A DNA stretch of 64,000 nucleotides, taken from the NCBI RefSeq assembly GCF_026184235.1, contig NZ_CP110806.1:3348001-3412000 (forward strand). Reading direction: 5' to 3'. Shown piece by piece: positions 45,959-55,388 of this stretch. The translations under genes and the position numbers were made by a program. Positions within the stretch are counted from its first letter, which is position 1; every line of letters begins with the position of its first letter. The notes under the pieces are model-generated. The model saw nothing but the letters and a program-made list of their open reading frames with translations. It had not been told where the DNA came from and ran no database searches. Source of the stretch: Cellulomonas sp. S1-8. Its GTDB lineage: Bacteria; Actinomycetota; Actinomycetes; Actinomycetales; Cellulomonadaceae.

Positions 45959-48900
45959 ATGAACCACGCCATGCGCGGACGTGCGCGCACCCTCGCCGCC
46001 GCTGCCGCCGCGCTCGCCGTCGGCGTCGCCGGCACCCTCCCGGCGACCGCCGCGCCGACGACCACCCCGTCCCCCGAGCCCGCGCCCGCCGTGCACATCG
46101 CCGACCCCGGCGCGACGGCCGCGACGCGCTCGCTGTTCGCCTACCTCGACGACGTGCGGGGCGAGCAGATCCTCGTCGGCCACCAGCACACGACGTCGTT
46201 CGGCCTGACGCTGACCGACCCGGACGGGACGACGTCGGACCTGGCGACCACGTACGGAGACTTCCCCGCCGTGTTCGGCTGGGACACCCTGATCCTGGCC
46301 GGTGACGAGCGCCCGGGCCGCCAGGACGCGACGACCGAGGAGAACATCGCGGCCTTCGCCGACCACATCGAGAAGGCGCACGCCATCGGCGCCGTGCAGA
46401 CCATCAGCGCGCACATGGAGAACTTCGCCACCGGCGGGTCGTTCTACGACACGTCCGGCGACGCGCTGCGCGCCGTGCTGCCCGGCGGGGCGAAGAACGC
46501 CGAGCTCACCGCCTACCTGGACGACATCGCGACCCTCGCGGGCGAGGTCCGCGACGAGGACGGCGAGCTCATCCCGATCGTGTTCCGGCCCTGGCACGAG
46601 AACGCGGGCTCGTGGTTCTGGTGGGGTGCCGCGTTCGGCTCGCCGGGCGAGTACAAGGAGCTCTTCCGGTACACCGTGGAGTACCTGCGCGACGTCAAGG
46701 GCGTGTCGAACTTCCTGTACTCCTTCTCCCCCGGCGGCGGGTTCGGCGGTGACGCGGACGTCTACCTGCGGACCTACCCCGGCGACGCGTTCGTCGACGT
46801 GCTCGGGTACGACGCCTACGACGCGACGGGGTCGCAGACGTTCCTCGACGGGCTGGTCGCGGACCTCGGCATGATCGCCGACCTCGCCGACGCGAAGGGC
46901 AAGGTCTCCGCGTACACCGAGTTCGGCGTGACCGGCGGCGTCGGGACGTCCGGTGCGAGCCCCGAGGCGTGGTTCACGAAGGTCCTCGCGGCGATCGAGG
47001 CCGACCCGCGCGCGTCGCGCAGCGCCTACCTGCAGACGTGGGCGAACTTCGACGCGGGCCAGCACTTCGTGCCCGTCGGCGACGACGCCCTCGTCGCAGA
47101 CTTCCAGGCGTTCGTCGACGACCCGTTCACGGCCATGTCGGGCGACCTCGACCGCGACGACGTCTTCGGCCGGGACGTCGCGACGACGCCGCACCCGCCG
47201 CTGGTGCACGTGGTGTCCCCCGCTGACGGGTCGCGCGTGGCCGCCTCGCCGACGATCCTGCGGGTGCGCGTCGCTGACCTGGACGCGGACGCGGTGCGCG
47301 TGACCGTCGCAGCCCCGGGTGCGGCCGAGGCCGACGCGGTCGTCGACCTCACGCCCGACGGCGCCCTGTGGTGGACGGCCCTGCTGGACCTGCCGCCCGC
47401 GCTGCTCGACAACTCGACCCGCACGTTCACCGCCGACGTCCTCGTCGACGGCGAGGTCGTGCTCACCGACACCGCGCACGTCGTCCTCGGCCCCCGCCCC
47501 ACGTTCGGCCCCGGGGTCGTCGACGACTTCGAGGGCTACGGCGACGACACCGCGCTGCGCGCCGAGTACGTGACCTACGGCGCCAACGACATCGCGCTGG
47601 AGACGGGCAGCGTCGGCGGGGGCGAGCAGGCCCTGCGTCTCGATTACGACTTCGCGACCCAGACCTACACGGGCATCGGCAAGCAGCTCGACGGCGACTG
47701 GTCGGACCTCAACGAGCTCAGCCTCTGGTACGACCCGGACGGGTCCGGCAACCGGCTCGTCGTGCAGCTCGTCGCGGGCGGCGTCAGCTACGAGGCGTAC
47801 CCGTCGCTCGCCGGTGACGAGCCGCAGCGCGTCGCGCTCCCGTTCGTCGACTGGCGCCCCGCGCCCTGGGACACCGCGAACGCGGACCGCCGGATCACCG
47901 ACGACGACCTGCGCGCGATCACCCAGCTCAACGTCTACGTCAACGCGGTCGACGGCAGCGCCACGTCGGGCTCGTTGGTGGTCGACGACATCGCCGCGCT
48001 GCCGGGCGTCGAGCCGCCGCCGCTGTTCTCCGACGTGCCCACGGGCCACCCGTACGCCACCGAGATCCTGTGGATGCACGCCCGGGGACTCGACGACGGG
48101 TACGCCGACGGCACGTACCGGCCGCAGCGCGTCGTGCCGCGGCACGAGGCCGCGACGGTCCTCCACGCGTACGCCGGGCAGGGCGCCACGCCGTCGGTCC
48201 GCCGCCCCACGTACTGGGACGTGCCGCGCTCGCACCCCGCGTACGCCGCCGTGGAGTGGCTCGCCGCCGAGCAGATCACGGACAGCCGCGCGCTGCCCCT
48301 GTTCCTGCCGTCGGCGCCGCTGGACCGCACCACCGCCGCCCTGTGGCTGTACCGCCTCGCGGGCGAGCCGGAGGTCGACGCGAGCACGCTGGAGTTCCGC
48401 GACGTCCCGACGAGGTTCCCCGCCCGGGCCGCGATCGCGTGGGCCACGCAGACCGGTGTGATCGAGCCCCGGTCGGCCACGACGTACGGGGTGCTGCGGC
48501 CCGTCCTGCGCCAGGACCTCGCCCGGTACCTCTACCGGGTCGAGCACCTGCCCACGCCGCTCGACCCGGTCGTGCTGTTCGACTTCGCCGACGGCGCGCA
48601 GGGCTGGACCGCCGCGGCGGGCACGGCGACCGGGGCCGACGGCGCGCTCGCGGTCGAGGCGCCCGGCGCGGACGGGTCGTGGGTCGGCGTCACCGGCGCG
48701 TGGGACCTGACGGGCCGGACGCAGCTCGTCGTCGACGCACCCGCCACCACGGGCTTCGACACCAAGCTCGCGCTGCAGGTCGGCCCGTCGTGGACGTGGT
48801 GCGAGACCGCGCAGGCCGGCTGGGTGAACGGCCCGTCGGCCGGCGACGTCGTGCTCGACCTGACCACGCTGACCCCCGAGTGCGCGGCCGGGCTGGCCGA

Positions 48901-48967
48901 CGTCAAGGGCATCAACCTCTACCTCAACACCGGCAGCCACGTGCTCGACGACGTCGAGGTGCGCTGA
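45959..48967 (+). CDS. GH26 beta-mannanase with SLH cell-surface anchor (Man26A-like)
   Basis: Secreted endo-beta-1,4-mannanase of 1,002 residues. Order: signal peptide (RTLAAAAAALAVGVAGTLPATAA), GH26 domain (about 45-400) with acid/base Glu214 in VFRPWHENAGSWFWWG and nucleophile Glu321 in SAYTEFGVTGG, an Ig-like part (PPLVHVVSPADGSRVAASP), a mannan-binding beta-sandwich (FGPGVVDDFEGYGDDTALR; about 515-680), three SLH repeats (FSDVPTGHPYATEILWMHAR, YWDVPRSHPAYAAVEWLA, FRDVPTRFPARAAIAWA; about 685-860) and a C-terminal carbohydrate-binding-like domain. Length, modules and the 107-residue spacing of the two Glu match my recollection of Cellulomonas fimi Man26A. ATG 45959 has CCAGGAGG upstream. 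Confidence 0.95.
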   Translation: MNHAMRGRARTLAAAAAALAVGVAGTLPATAAPTTTPSPEPAPAVHIADPGATAATRSLFAYLDDVRGEQILVGHQHTTSFGLTLTDPDGTTSDLATTYGDFPAVFGWDTLILAGDERPGRQDATTEENIAAFADHIEKAHAIGAVQTISAHMENFATGGSFYDTSGDALRAVLPGGAKNAELTAYLDDIATLAGEVRDEDGELIPIVFRPWHENAGSWFWWGAAFGSPGEYKELFRYTVEYLRDVKGVSNFLYSFSPGGGFGGDADVYLRTYPGDAFVDVLGYDAYDATGSQTFLDGLVADLGMIADLADAKGKVSAYTEFGVTGGVGTSGASPEAWFTKVLAAIEADPRASRSAYLQTWANFDAGQHFVPVGDDALVADFQAFVDDPFTAMSGDLDRDDVFGRDVATTPHPPLVHVVSPADGSRVAASPTILRVRVADLDADAVRVTVAAPGAAEADAVVDLTPDGALWWTALLDLPPALLDNSTRTFTADVLVDGEVVLTDTAHVVLGPRPTFGPGVVDDFEGYGDDTALRAEYVTYGANDIALETGSVGGGEQALRLDYDFATQTYTGIGKQLDGDWSDLNELSLWYDPDGSGNRLVVQLVAGGVSYEAYPSLAGDEPQRVALPFVDWRPAPWDTANADRRITDDDLRAITQLNVYVNAVDGSATSGSLVVDDIAALPGVEPPPLFSDVPTGHPYATEILWMHARGLDDGYADGTYRPQRVVPRHEAATVLHAYAGQGATPSVRRPTYWDVPRSHPAYAAVEWLAAEQITDSRALPLFLPSAPLDRTTAALWLYRLAGEPEVDASTLEFRDVPTRFPARAAIAWATQTGVIEPRSATTYGVLRPVLRQDLARYLYRVEHLPTPLDPVVLFDFADGAQGWTAAAGTATGADGALAVEAPGADGSWVGVTGAWDLTGRTQLVVDAPATTGFDTKLALQVGPSWTWCETAQAGWVNGPSAGDVVLDLTTLTPECAAGLADVKGINLYLNTGSHVLDDVEVR

Positions 48968-49089
48968 GACGCGGGGGTGGGGGTTGCGGCGCGGGCGTCC
49001 TGGTCACGGCGCACCGGGCGTCCCGCACTGACGTACGTTGGCCGACGACGAGTCCGACGCGCACCGCGCGCCCCACGAGAGGACGACCC

Positions 49090-49782
49090 GTGCGACGCAC
49101 GTCCGCCCTGGCCCTGGCGACCACGACCGCACTGCTCCTGACGGCCTGCACGGCCGGCTCGCAGGACGGGGACGAGCCGGCCGCGACCACCGACGGGACG
49201 ACTCCCGCCACCGAGGCCCCCGCCACGGAGGCTCCCGCCGGCGAGGCCCCGGCTGCCGACGCGTCCGACGACGAGCCGCTCGCGCCCGCCACCGCGGAGT
49301 GCCTGCTCGGCACCTGGGAGCTCGACCTGGCGGCCATGCAGGACGACCTGCGCCGGATGGCCTCGGCAGGCGGCGGCGCCGTGACGGTGGAGGTCACGGG
49401 GACCTCGACCTACGAGTTCGCCGAGGGCGGCCGGTTCACGTCGACCGTGGACTCCTCGTCGACCGTCGCGATGTCCGCCGACGACTCCGACCTGACCTCG
49501 TCCTCGGTCTCGACCGGGGTCCTGACGGGGGCCTGGGCACTCGACGCCGACTCGCTGGTGATCTCGGACGTCGACACCAGCGAGCTGGAGGTCGCGACGA
49601 CCGCGACCCTGGACGGCGAGGACCTGGAGGTCCCCGACGGCACCCCCGAGGACGCGATCGAGGTGCTGCCGCCGACGGCATCGACCGCGTCCTGCGGCGC
49701 CGACCGGCTCACGCTGCAGATGTCGGTCCTGCAGGACGAGGACGCCGACCCCGTGAGCATCACGTACGTGCTGCGCCGCTGA
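49090..49782 (+). CDS. hypothetical lipoprotein
   Basis: A 230-residue lipoprotein: signal with lipobox (TTTALLLTACTAGSQ), a Thr/Ala/Glu-rich linker with ATEAPA repeats, and a globular part beginning CLLGTWELDLAAM that reads as a small beta-barrel (alternating strands YEFAEGGRFTSTVD, LTGAWALDADSLVISD, LTLQMSVLQ) with a Cys pair (ECLLG and ASCGAD). The LxGTWxLD start recalls lipocalin-like extracellular proteins. GTG 49090 has GAGAGGACGA upstream. Function unknown. Confidence 0.8.
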   Translation: MRRTSALALATTTALLLTACTAGSQDGDEPAATTDGTTPATEAPATEAPAGEAPAADASDDEPLAPATAECLLGTWELDLAAMQDDLRRMASAGGGAVTVEVTGTSTYEFAEGGRFTSTVDSSSTVAMSADDSDLTSSSVSTGVLTGAWALDADSLVISDVDTSELEVATTATLDGEDLEVPDGTPEDAIEVLPPTASTASCGADRLTLQMSVLQDEDADPVSITYVLRR

Positions 49783-49806
49783 CGGACGCCCGCACCCGGG
49801 GCGGGC

Positions 49807-49847
49807 GGGGCCGGATCGACCCTGTCGTGAGAGGTCGATCCGGCCCC
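49807..49847. terminator. bidirectional terminator between lipoprotein gene and hppA
   Basis: Perfect 15-bp stem (49807-49821 with 49833-49847) and an 11-nt loop, between convergent genes. Confidence 0.8.
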
Positions 49848-49866
49848 GGCCCGGCGGACGAACGGG

Positions 49867-52158
49867 TCAGCCGACGAGCTGGGTCTCGTGCTCGAGGCGA
49901 CCCTCGCGGTCGACCTTCGCGGCGCGCAGCCGCGAGACGACGACCGCACCGAACGCGATGGCCGTGGCGATGACCGCGATCGTCAGGCGCAGCGTGTGGT
50001 TGGCACCGTCGCCGACCGACACCACGACGATGGCCGGGGCGATGAGCAGCGCCACGAGGTTCATCACCTTGATGAGCGGGTTGATCGCCGGGCCCGCGGT
50101 GTCCTTGAACGGGTCGCCGACGGTGTCGCCGATGACGGCGGCGGCGTGCGCGGGCGAGCCCTTGCCGCCGTAGTGGCCGTCCTCGATGATCTTCTTCGCG
50201 TTGTCCCAGGTGCCGCCGGCGTTCGACAGGAACACCGCCATGAGGACGCCCGAGCCGATGGCCCCGGCGAGGAACCCCGCGAGCGGCCCCACACCGAGGC
50301 CGAAGCCGACGGCGATCGGCGCGAACGCCGCGAGGAGCCCCGGGGTGGCGAGCTCGCGCAGCGAGTCGCGCGTGCACATGTCGACCACCCGGGCGTACTC
50401 GGGGCGCACCTCGCCGGTCATGATCCCGGGGTTCTCACGGAACTGGCGGCGCACCTCGAAGACGATGGCACCGGCGGCGCGTGTCACCGCGTCGATGGCC
50501 AGGCCCGAGAACAGGAACACGGTCGCCCCGCCGAGGATCACGCCGACGAGGGTGATCGGGCTGATGATGTCGTAGGTCATCATCGCCGCGACGAGGTCGT
50601 CGCCGATGTCGCCCGTGACGCCCTCGAGCGCGGTCCGTACCGAGTCGGCGTACGCCCCGAACAGCGCGGTCGCGGCCAGGACGGCCGTGGCGATCGCGAT
50701 GCCCTTGGTGACGGCCTTGGTGGTGTTGCCCACGGCGTCCAGGTCGGTGAGGATCTGCGCGCCCTCGGGGGTCACGTCGCCCGACATCTCCGCGATGCCC
50801 TGCGCGTTGTCGCTGACCGGGCCGAACGTGTCCATCGCGACGATGACACCGACGGTCGTCAGCAGGCCGCAGCCCGCGAGCGCGATGAGGAACAGCGCGA
50901 GCGGCACGGACCCGCCGGCCAGCAGGAACACCCCGCAGATCGCGGCCGCGATGATGCCGGCGGTGTACACGGCGGACTCGAACCCGACACCGATGCCGGA
51001 CAGGACGACCGTGGCGGGTCCGGTGAGCGTGGTCCGGGCGACGTGCAGCGTCGGCTTGCTCGTCGTGCCCGTGAAGTAGCCGGTGACCCACAGGATGATG
51101 CCCGCGAGGACGACGCCGATGAGCACGGCCGCCGACGCGACGAGCCGCGGGTCGCCCGCGTGGTCCTCGAGGCCGACGGTGCCGCCCGTGAGCGTCGCGA
51201 ACGACGCGGGCAGGTAGGCGTACGCGGCGAGCGCGGCGAGGAGCACGCCGATGAGCGCGGAGACGTAGAAGCCGCGGTTGATGGCCGTCAGGCCGCTCTC
51301 GTCGCCGCGCACCTTGGTGATCGCGACGCCGAGGGCCGCGACCAGCGCACCCACCGCGGTGACGATCAGCGGGAACACCATGCCCTCCTCGCCGAACGCC
51401 GCCCGGCCGAGGATGAGCGCGGCGACCAGCATCACCGCGTAGGACTCGAACAGGTCCGCGGCCATCCCGGCGCAGTCGCCCACGTTGTCGCCGACGTTGT
51501 CCGCGATGGTGGCGGCGTTGCGCGGGTCGTCCTCGGGGATGCCCTGCTCGACCTTGCCGACCAGGTCCGCACCCACGTCGGCGGCCTTGGTGAAGATGCC
51601 GCCGCCGACCCGCATGAACATCGCGAGCAGCGCGGCACCGAAGCCGAAGCCCTCGAGCACCGCCGGCGCCTCGCCGCGGTAGACGAGCACGACGAGCGCG
51701 GCGCCCAGCAGGCCGAGGCCGACGACGGCCATGCCGACGACGCCCCCGGTGCGGAACGCGATCCGCGCGCCCTCCGCGCGGCCGTCGGGTCCTGAGGCGG
51801 CCGCGGCCACGCGCACGTTGGCGCGCGTGGCGAGCCACATGCCCAGGTAGCCGATGGCCGCCGAGAACCCGGCACCGACGAGGAAGAAGACCGACCGACC
51901 GATCTTCACGCCGCTGTCGCCCGGCAGCAGGAACAGCAGCGCGCAGACGACGACGGCGAACAGGGCGAGCGTGCGGAACTGGCGGCTGAGGAACGCCGAG
52001 GCGCCCTCCTGCACCGCCAGGGCGATCTCCTGCATCGACGCCGTGCCCTCGCCGGCGGCCAGCACCTGACGACGGAGCACTGCGGCGACCACGAGGGCCG
52101 CCAGGCCGATCACGGCGATCGCCGCGACGATCGTGATGCTCGTGGCACCGAGCTGCAT
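49867..52158 (-). CDS. hppA: membrane-bound proton-translocating pyrophosphatase
   Basis: Pumps protons out of the cytoplasm using pyrophosphate hydrolysis. The 763-residue protein has about 16 hydrophobic helices and the acidic substrate motifs DVGADLVGKVEQGIPEDDPR and NAATIADNVGDNVGDCAGMA. The Lys in GNTTKAVTKGIAI (Ala in K+-dependent enzymes) marks it as the K+-independent, H+-pumping type. ATG 52158 has GAGGAGGAC upstream. The gene stands alone; the next gene upstream, an anti-sigma antagonist, ends 165 nt before. Confidence 0.97.
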   Translation of the reverse strand: MQLGATSITIVAAIAVIGLAALVVAAVLRRQVLAAGEGTASMQEIALAVQEGASAFLSRQFRTLALFAVVVCALLFLLPGDSGVKIGRSVFFLVGAGFSAAIGYLGMWLATRANVRVAAAASGPDGRAEGARIAFRTGGVVGMAVVGLGLLGAALVVLVYRGEAPAVLEGFGFGAALLAMFMRVGGGIFTKAADVGADLVGKVEQGIPEDDPRNAATIADNVGDNVGDCAGMAADLFESYAVMLVAALILGRAAFGEEGMVFPLIVTAVGALVAALGVAITKVRGDESGLTAINRGFYVSALIGVLLAALAAYAYLPASFATLTGGTVGLEDHAGDPRLVASAAVLIGVVLAGIILWVTGYFTGTTSKPTLHVARTTLTGPATVVLSGIGVGFESAVYTAGIIAAAICGVFLLAGGSVPLALFLIALAGCGLLTTVGVIVAMDTFGPVSDNAQGIAEMSGDVTPEGAQILTDLDAVGNTTKAVTKGIAIATAVLAATALFGAYADSVRTALEGVTGDIGDDLVAAMMTYDIISPITLVGVILGGATVFLFSGLAIDAVTRAAGAIVFEVRRQFRENPGIMTGEVRPEYARVVDMCTRDSLRELATPGLLAAFAPIAVGFGLGVGPLAGFLAGAIGSGVLMAVFLSNAGGTWDNAKKIIEDGHYGGKGSPAHAAAVIGDTVGDPFKDTAGPAINPLIKVMNLVALLIAPAIVVVSVGDGANHTLRLTIAVIATAIAFGAVVVSRLRAAKVDREGRLEHETQLVG

Positions 52159-52323
52159 ACGTCCTCCTCGACACGCCGGTGCGACCCCCTGAGCGCACCC
52201 CGCCGTCCAGCCCCGTTGCCGACGGACGCGGTGAGTCTAGCGGCGGGTGTGACGCAGGTCGCACGCCGCCACAACTCGGACACCGAGCGACGCACCTCAC
52301 GGTGCGGACGCGGTGCGGACGCG

Positions 52324-52659
52324 CTACGAACCGAGCGCGTCGGCCACCGTCTCGCGGATGTCGAAGACCTGCGTCAGACCCGTGATGCGGAAGACCTTGA
52401 GCAGGCGCTCGGAGTCCACGACGAGGACCAGGTCGCCGCCGAGGGTGCGCACGCGCTTGAGGGTGCCGACCAGCAGGCCCAGCCCGGTGGAGTCCAGGAA
52501 CGTCACGCCGGTGAGGTCGACGACGAGATCCGTGCGGCCCTGGGCGACGAGCAGCGTGGTGCGTTCACGCAGCCGGTCCGCGGACGCGACGTCGATCTCA
52601 CCCGAGACGTGCAGGACCGTGCGCACACCGACGTCCTCGGTGGTGACCTGCACGTCCAT
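52324..52659 (-). CDS. STAS-domain anti-sigma factor antagonist
   Basis: A 111-residue single STAS domain of the SpoIIAA/RsbV type: LHVSGEIDVASADRLRERT, strand DLVVDLTGVTFLDSTGLGLL with the phosphorylatable Ser in FLDSTG, and the C-terminal LLKVFRITGLTQVFDI helix. It should bind an anti-sigma kinase when unphosphorylated. No kinase gene is nearby; the sigma factors next door are ECF-like and not known to use STAS control. ATG 52659 has GAGGGAGAAC upstream. Confidence 0.92.
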   Translation of the reverse strand: MDVQVTTEDVGVRTVLHVSGEIDVASADRLRERTTLLVAQGRTDLVVDLTGVTFLDSTGLGLLVGTLKRVRTLGGDLVLVVDSERLLKVFRITGLTQVFDIRETVADALGS

Positions 52660-52847
52660 CGCCGTTCTCCCTCGTTCGCCCCGTCGGCATCACGGTCATC
52701 TGTCTGCATTGAAGCACCCCGTCCGCACCGGGAGGTGTACCGAGGGGGCGAGGTTCTGCGCGCCGTGCCCGTCCGGCGGCGCGGACGTGCGCGCCACGCG
52801 TGCTCGGGAACCTCACCCCCTGCCCGGTCACGATCGGGTGACGGACC

Positions 52848-52872
52848 CAACCTTTCGGGCCCGTCGTTCGTC
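52848..52872 (+). promoter_or_regulatory. candidate autoregulated SigE-type promoter of first sigma operon
   Basis: CAACC-TTTC at 52848-52856 and GTC at 52870-52872, with 17 nt between CAACC and GTC. The same pattern with identical spacing stands before the paralogous operon at 54754-54778, the expected picture of ECF autoregulation. Confidence 0.5.
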
Positions 52873-52928
52873 ACCATGGGTGGAGGGGCACGCGCCGCGC
52901 CCCGCCCCGGACCGACGACAGGAGCACC

Positions 52929-53501
52929 GTGACCCCTTGGCAGGACGCGCTGGACGAGCTCGTCCGCACCCGCGGCCGCGCGCTCGTGGGCTACGCGTAC
53001 CTGCTGACGGGTGACACGCGCGAGGCCGAGGACCTCGTCCAGGACGCGCTGGTCCGGACGTTCACGCGCGGTCGCGGCACGCGGGAGGTCGCGTCCGCGG
53101 AGGCGTACGTGCGGCGCGCGATCCTCACGACGTACGTCGACGGCTTCCGTCGTCGGCGCCACTGGGCGACGATCCGGCACCTCGCCGCCGTGCCCGAGCC
53201 GTCGCCGCCCGACGGGCCCCACGCGGGCCCCGAGCCCGTCGTGACCACGCGGCTGGCCGTGCAGCAGGCGCTCGCGCTCCTGCCGCCCCGCGAGCGCGCG
53301 TGCATCGTCCTGCGCCACTTCGAGGACATGACGGTGGCGCAGGTCGCCGACGCGCTGTCCCTGTCCGTCGGCACCGTCAAGCGGTACCTGTCCGACGCCA
53401 CCCGCACGCTCGAGACCCGCCTGGGCTCGCTCGACGACGACGCCGACGAGCCCGCGGCCCACACCGAGGACGTCCTCGTCACCCTCCGGAGTTCACGATG
53501 A
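52929..53501 (+). CDS. SigE-family (ECF-like) RNA polymerase sigma factor, copy 1
   Basis: A 190-residue ECF-type sigma factor. Region 2 spans about residues 10-75 (GRALVGYAYLLTGDTREAED, LVQDALVRTF, AYVRRAIL), region 4 about 105-165 (LALLPPRERACIVLRHFEDM, TVAQVADALSLSVGTVKRYL). These segments fit the SigE family of Actinobacteria, with the RALxGYAYLL start. GTG 52929 has ACAGGAGC upstream. Its stop overlaps the start of a membrane partner gene (ATGA). Divergent from the STAS gene. Confidence 0.93.
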   Translation: MTPWQDALDELVRTRGRALVGYAYLLTGDTREAEDLVQDALVRTFTRGRGTREVASAEAYVRRAILTTYVDGFRRRRHWATIRHLAAVPEPSPPDGPHAGPEPVVTTRLAVQQALALLPPRERACIVLRHFEDMTVAQVADALSLSVGTVKRYLSDATRTLETRLGSLDDDADEPAAHTEDVLVTLRSSR

Positions 53502-54658
53502 GCACACGCCTGCACCTCGCGCTGCGCGACGTGGCCGACGCCGCGGGGGACACGACCGCGTTCGGCGACCCCGACGACGGCGCGACGACCCTGACGGTGC
53601 AGCGGCTCGCTGCCCGCGTCCGACGGCGGCGGGCCGTGCGCGGCGCCGGGACGGCCGGGGTGGCCGCGAGCGCGGTCGGCGCGGTGGCCCTCGCCGGGCC
53701 GTACCTGACGACGCAGGAGATCAGCCCCGCGGCGGACCCCGACGCCGCTCCCGGCACCTGCCGGTCGTCGGTGGCGACGCTGCCGACGGGCCCGTCGGAC
53801 GTGCTGAGCGTCGAGCTCGGGTACGTGGCGGCCAACGGCACCTCGGGCGTCGACGCGGCGCGTGCCGGCATCGGTCTGGGCACGTGGCAGGGCGGCGTCG
53901 CCGACCTGCAGGTCGCGGTCTCCCAGCTGCCGGTCGGCATGACCGACCCCTCGCGGCTGCGGCTCCTGGTCTCCCAGGACGACGTCGTCCTGGGGAGCGC
54001 CCAGTACCGGCTCGACACGACGATCACGTCCGTCCCGAACGTCCTGCGGCACGAGGTCGGTCTGGCGGAGCCGTGGGCCGGCACGGACCCCCGGGCCGTG
54101 TACGGGCTCGAGCCCGAGGGCGACGTGTGGTGGGACACGCTCCCGGACGAGCAGGGCACGATCGACGTGGCGCAGCGCGTGCCGCTGGACCTCGTGGCGT
54201 GCGACGGCTCGGGCGGGCTCCCGCTCGGCGAGTACGACGTGTGGGTGACCACGGTCGACTCGCTGGGTGCCGCCCGCGGCTCGGCCGGACCGTGGGCCCT
54301 GACCGTCGCGTCCGACGTGCCGACGGCCACCGACCTGCCCGACGGCTTCCCCCGCACCGTGCCGCTCGTCGACGGTCGGGTGGTCGCGGCGCACCGCCAT
54401 GGTGACGGCTGGGCCGCCGAGGTCGTGACGCTCGGGGACGACCGTGCGCGGCTCGCGGCCGATCTCCTGTCCCGGGTGGCGCTGTACGTCGACAGCACGG
54501 GGGCGGGCCTGCCCGGGCCGCCGTCGGCGACCGGCCCCGTGGGCTCCGCGCCGTGGGTGTCCGGCGTGGCGGTGCCGGGCTGGCTCGTCCGGGTCGTGGC
54601 GTCGCAGACGCCCGACGCCGAGCCGTCGGTCGTGTACGTCCTGACGCCGACGTCCTGA
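53498..54658 (+). CDS. single-pass membrane protein, probable anti-sigma partner, copy 1
   Basis: A 386-residue protein with about 50 cytoplasmic residues ending in a basic stretch (RLAARVRRRRAVRG), one transmembrane helix (GTAGVAASAVGAVALAGPYL) and a large extracytoplasmic beta-rich domain with two Cys residues (GTCRSS, VACDGSGG). No zinc-binding anti-sigma motif (HxxxCxxC) is present. Translational coupling to the sigma gene and the same pairing in the second cassette argue for an anti-sigma or sensor role; this is inference. Confidence 0.75.
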   Translation: MSTRLHLALRDVADAAGDTTAFGDPDDGATTLTVQRLAARVRRRRAVRGAGTAGVAASAVGAVALAGPYLTTQEISPAADPDAAPGTCRSSVATLPTGPSDVLSVELGYVAANGTSGVDAARAGIGLGTWQGGVADLQVAVSQLPVGMTDPSRLRLLVSQDDVVLGSAQYRLDTTITSVPNVLRHEVGLAEPWAGTDPRAVYGLEPEGDVWWDTLPDEQGTIDVAQRVPLDLVACDGSGGLPLGEYDVWVTTVDSLGAARGSAGPWALTVASDVPTATDLPDGFPRTVPLVDGRVVAAHRHGDGWAAEVVTLGDDRARLAADLLSRVALYVDSTGAGLPGPPSATGPVGSAPWVSGVAVPGWLVRVVASQTPDAEPSVVYVLTPTS

Positions 54659-54753
54659 CCGACCCTCGACCGGGCCACCCACGACCGGTCCACCCGCGCA
54701 CGACCTGCCCGACCACCCGCCCGGCGACCGCGCACCCGACGCGGCGTCGGGTA

Positions 54754-54778
54754 CAACGTTTCCCGGGCGTCGCGCGTC
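54754..54778 (+). promoter_or_regulatory. candidate autoregulated SigE-type promoter of second sigma operon
   Basis: CAACG-TTTC at 54754-54762 and GTC at 54776-54778, with 17 nt between CAACG and GTC, mirroring the site before the first sigma gene. Confidence 0.5.
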
Positions 54779-54842
54779 CTGGCTCGTGACGGGTCCCGCC
54801 CGTCACCGCCGGGACGAGCCCGGCGGTCCGGGGAGGTGAGGC

Positions 54843-55388
54843 GTGCGCGAGGCCGCGGACGACGACGTGCTGGGCGTGCTCGCGCGCGAGCGGGGTCGCG
54901 CGCTGTTCGGGTACGCGTACCTGCTGTGCGGCGACCCGCGGACGTCCGAGGACCTGGTGCAGGACGCGCTGGTCCGCACGTTCGCCCGGCTGCGGGCCGG
55001 CACCGACGTCGGCCACGCCGAGGCGTACGTCCGTGCGGCGATCCTGCGCGGGCACCTCGACGCGCTGCGTCGGCGGCAGCGGTGGGCCACGGTGCGGCAC
55101 CTGCTGCACGTCCCCGGGGACGAGGCCGCCCGCGACCCGGCGGCGGCCGTCACGACGGGTGCGGCGGTGCAGGACGCCCTGGCGACGCTCGCGCCGCAGG
55201 AGCGGGTCGCGGTGGTGCTGCGGCACGTCGAGGACCTCACCGTGCCGGACGTCGCGGACCGCATGGGCCTGGCCGTCGGCACCGTCAAGCGGTACCTGTC
55301 GACAGCGTCCGCCAAGCTCGCGACCCGGCTGGGGCCGCTGCCCGACGACGGCGAGCACGTCGTCGTCCACGCCCGGGAGGCACGATGA
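54843..55388 (+). CDS. SigE-family (ECF-like) RNA polymerase sigma factor, copy 2
   Basis: A 181-residue paralogue of the sigma factor at 52929, with matching segments RGRALFGYAYLLCGDPRTSE, LVQDALVRTFARL, AQAYVRAAIL-like helix, LAPQERVAVVLRHVEDLTV and GLAVGTVKRYLS. GTG 54843 has GGGGAGGTGAGG upstream. Its stop overlaps the partner gene (ATGA). The two sigma genes and their partners form a tandem duplication that has diverged, most in the partner genes. Confidence 0.93.
   Translation: MREAADDDVLGVLARERGRALFGYAYLLCGDPRTSEDLVQDALVRTFARLRAGTDVGHAEAYVRAAILRGHLDALRRRQRWATVRHLLHVPGDEAARDPAAAVTTGAAVQDALATLAPQERVAVVLRHVEDLTVPDVADRMGLAVGTVKRYLSTASAKLATRLGPLPDDGEHVVVHAREAR

Noticed and set aside
45725..48940. 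Open frame of 1,071 codons antisense to the mannanase
   Set aside because: It mirrors a real GC-rich gene in codon phase; it has no recognisable domain, an Arg/Gly/Val/Asp-biased composition and no RBS. The plus strand encodes a full multidomain enzyme.
52324..52659. STAS protein as regulator of the adjacent sigma operons
   Set aside because: The STAS gene is divergent, no anti-sigma kinase is present, and ECF-like sigma factors are not known to use this partner-switch; adjacency alone is too weak.
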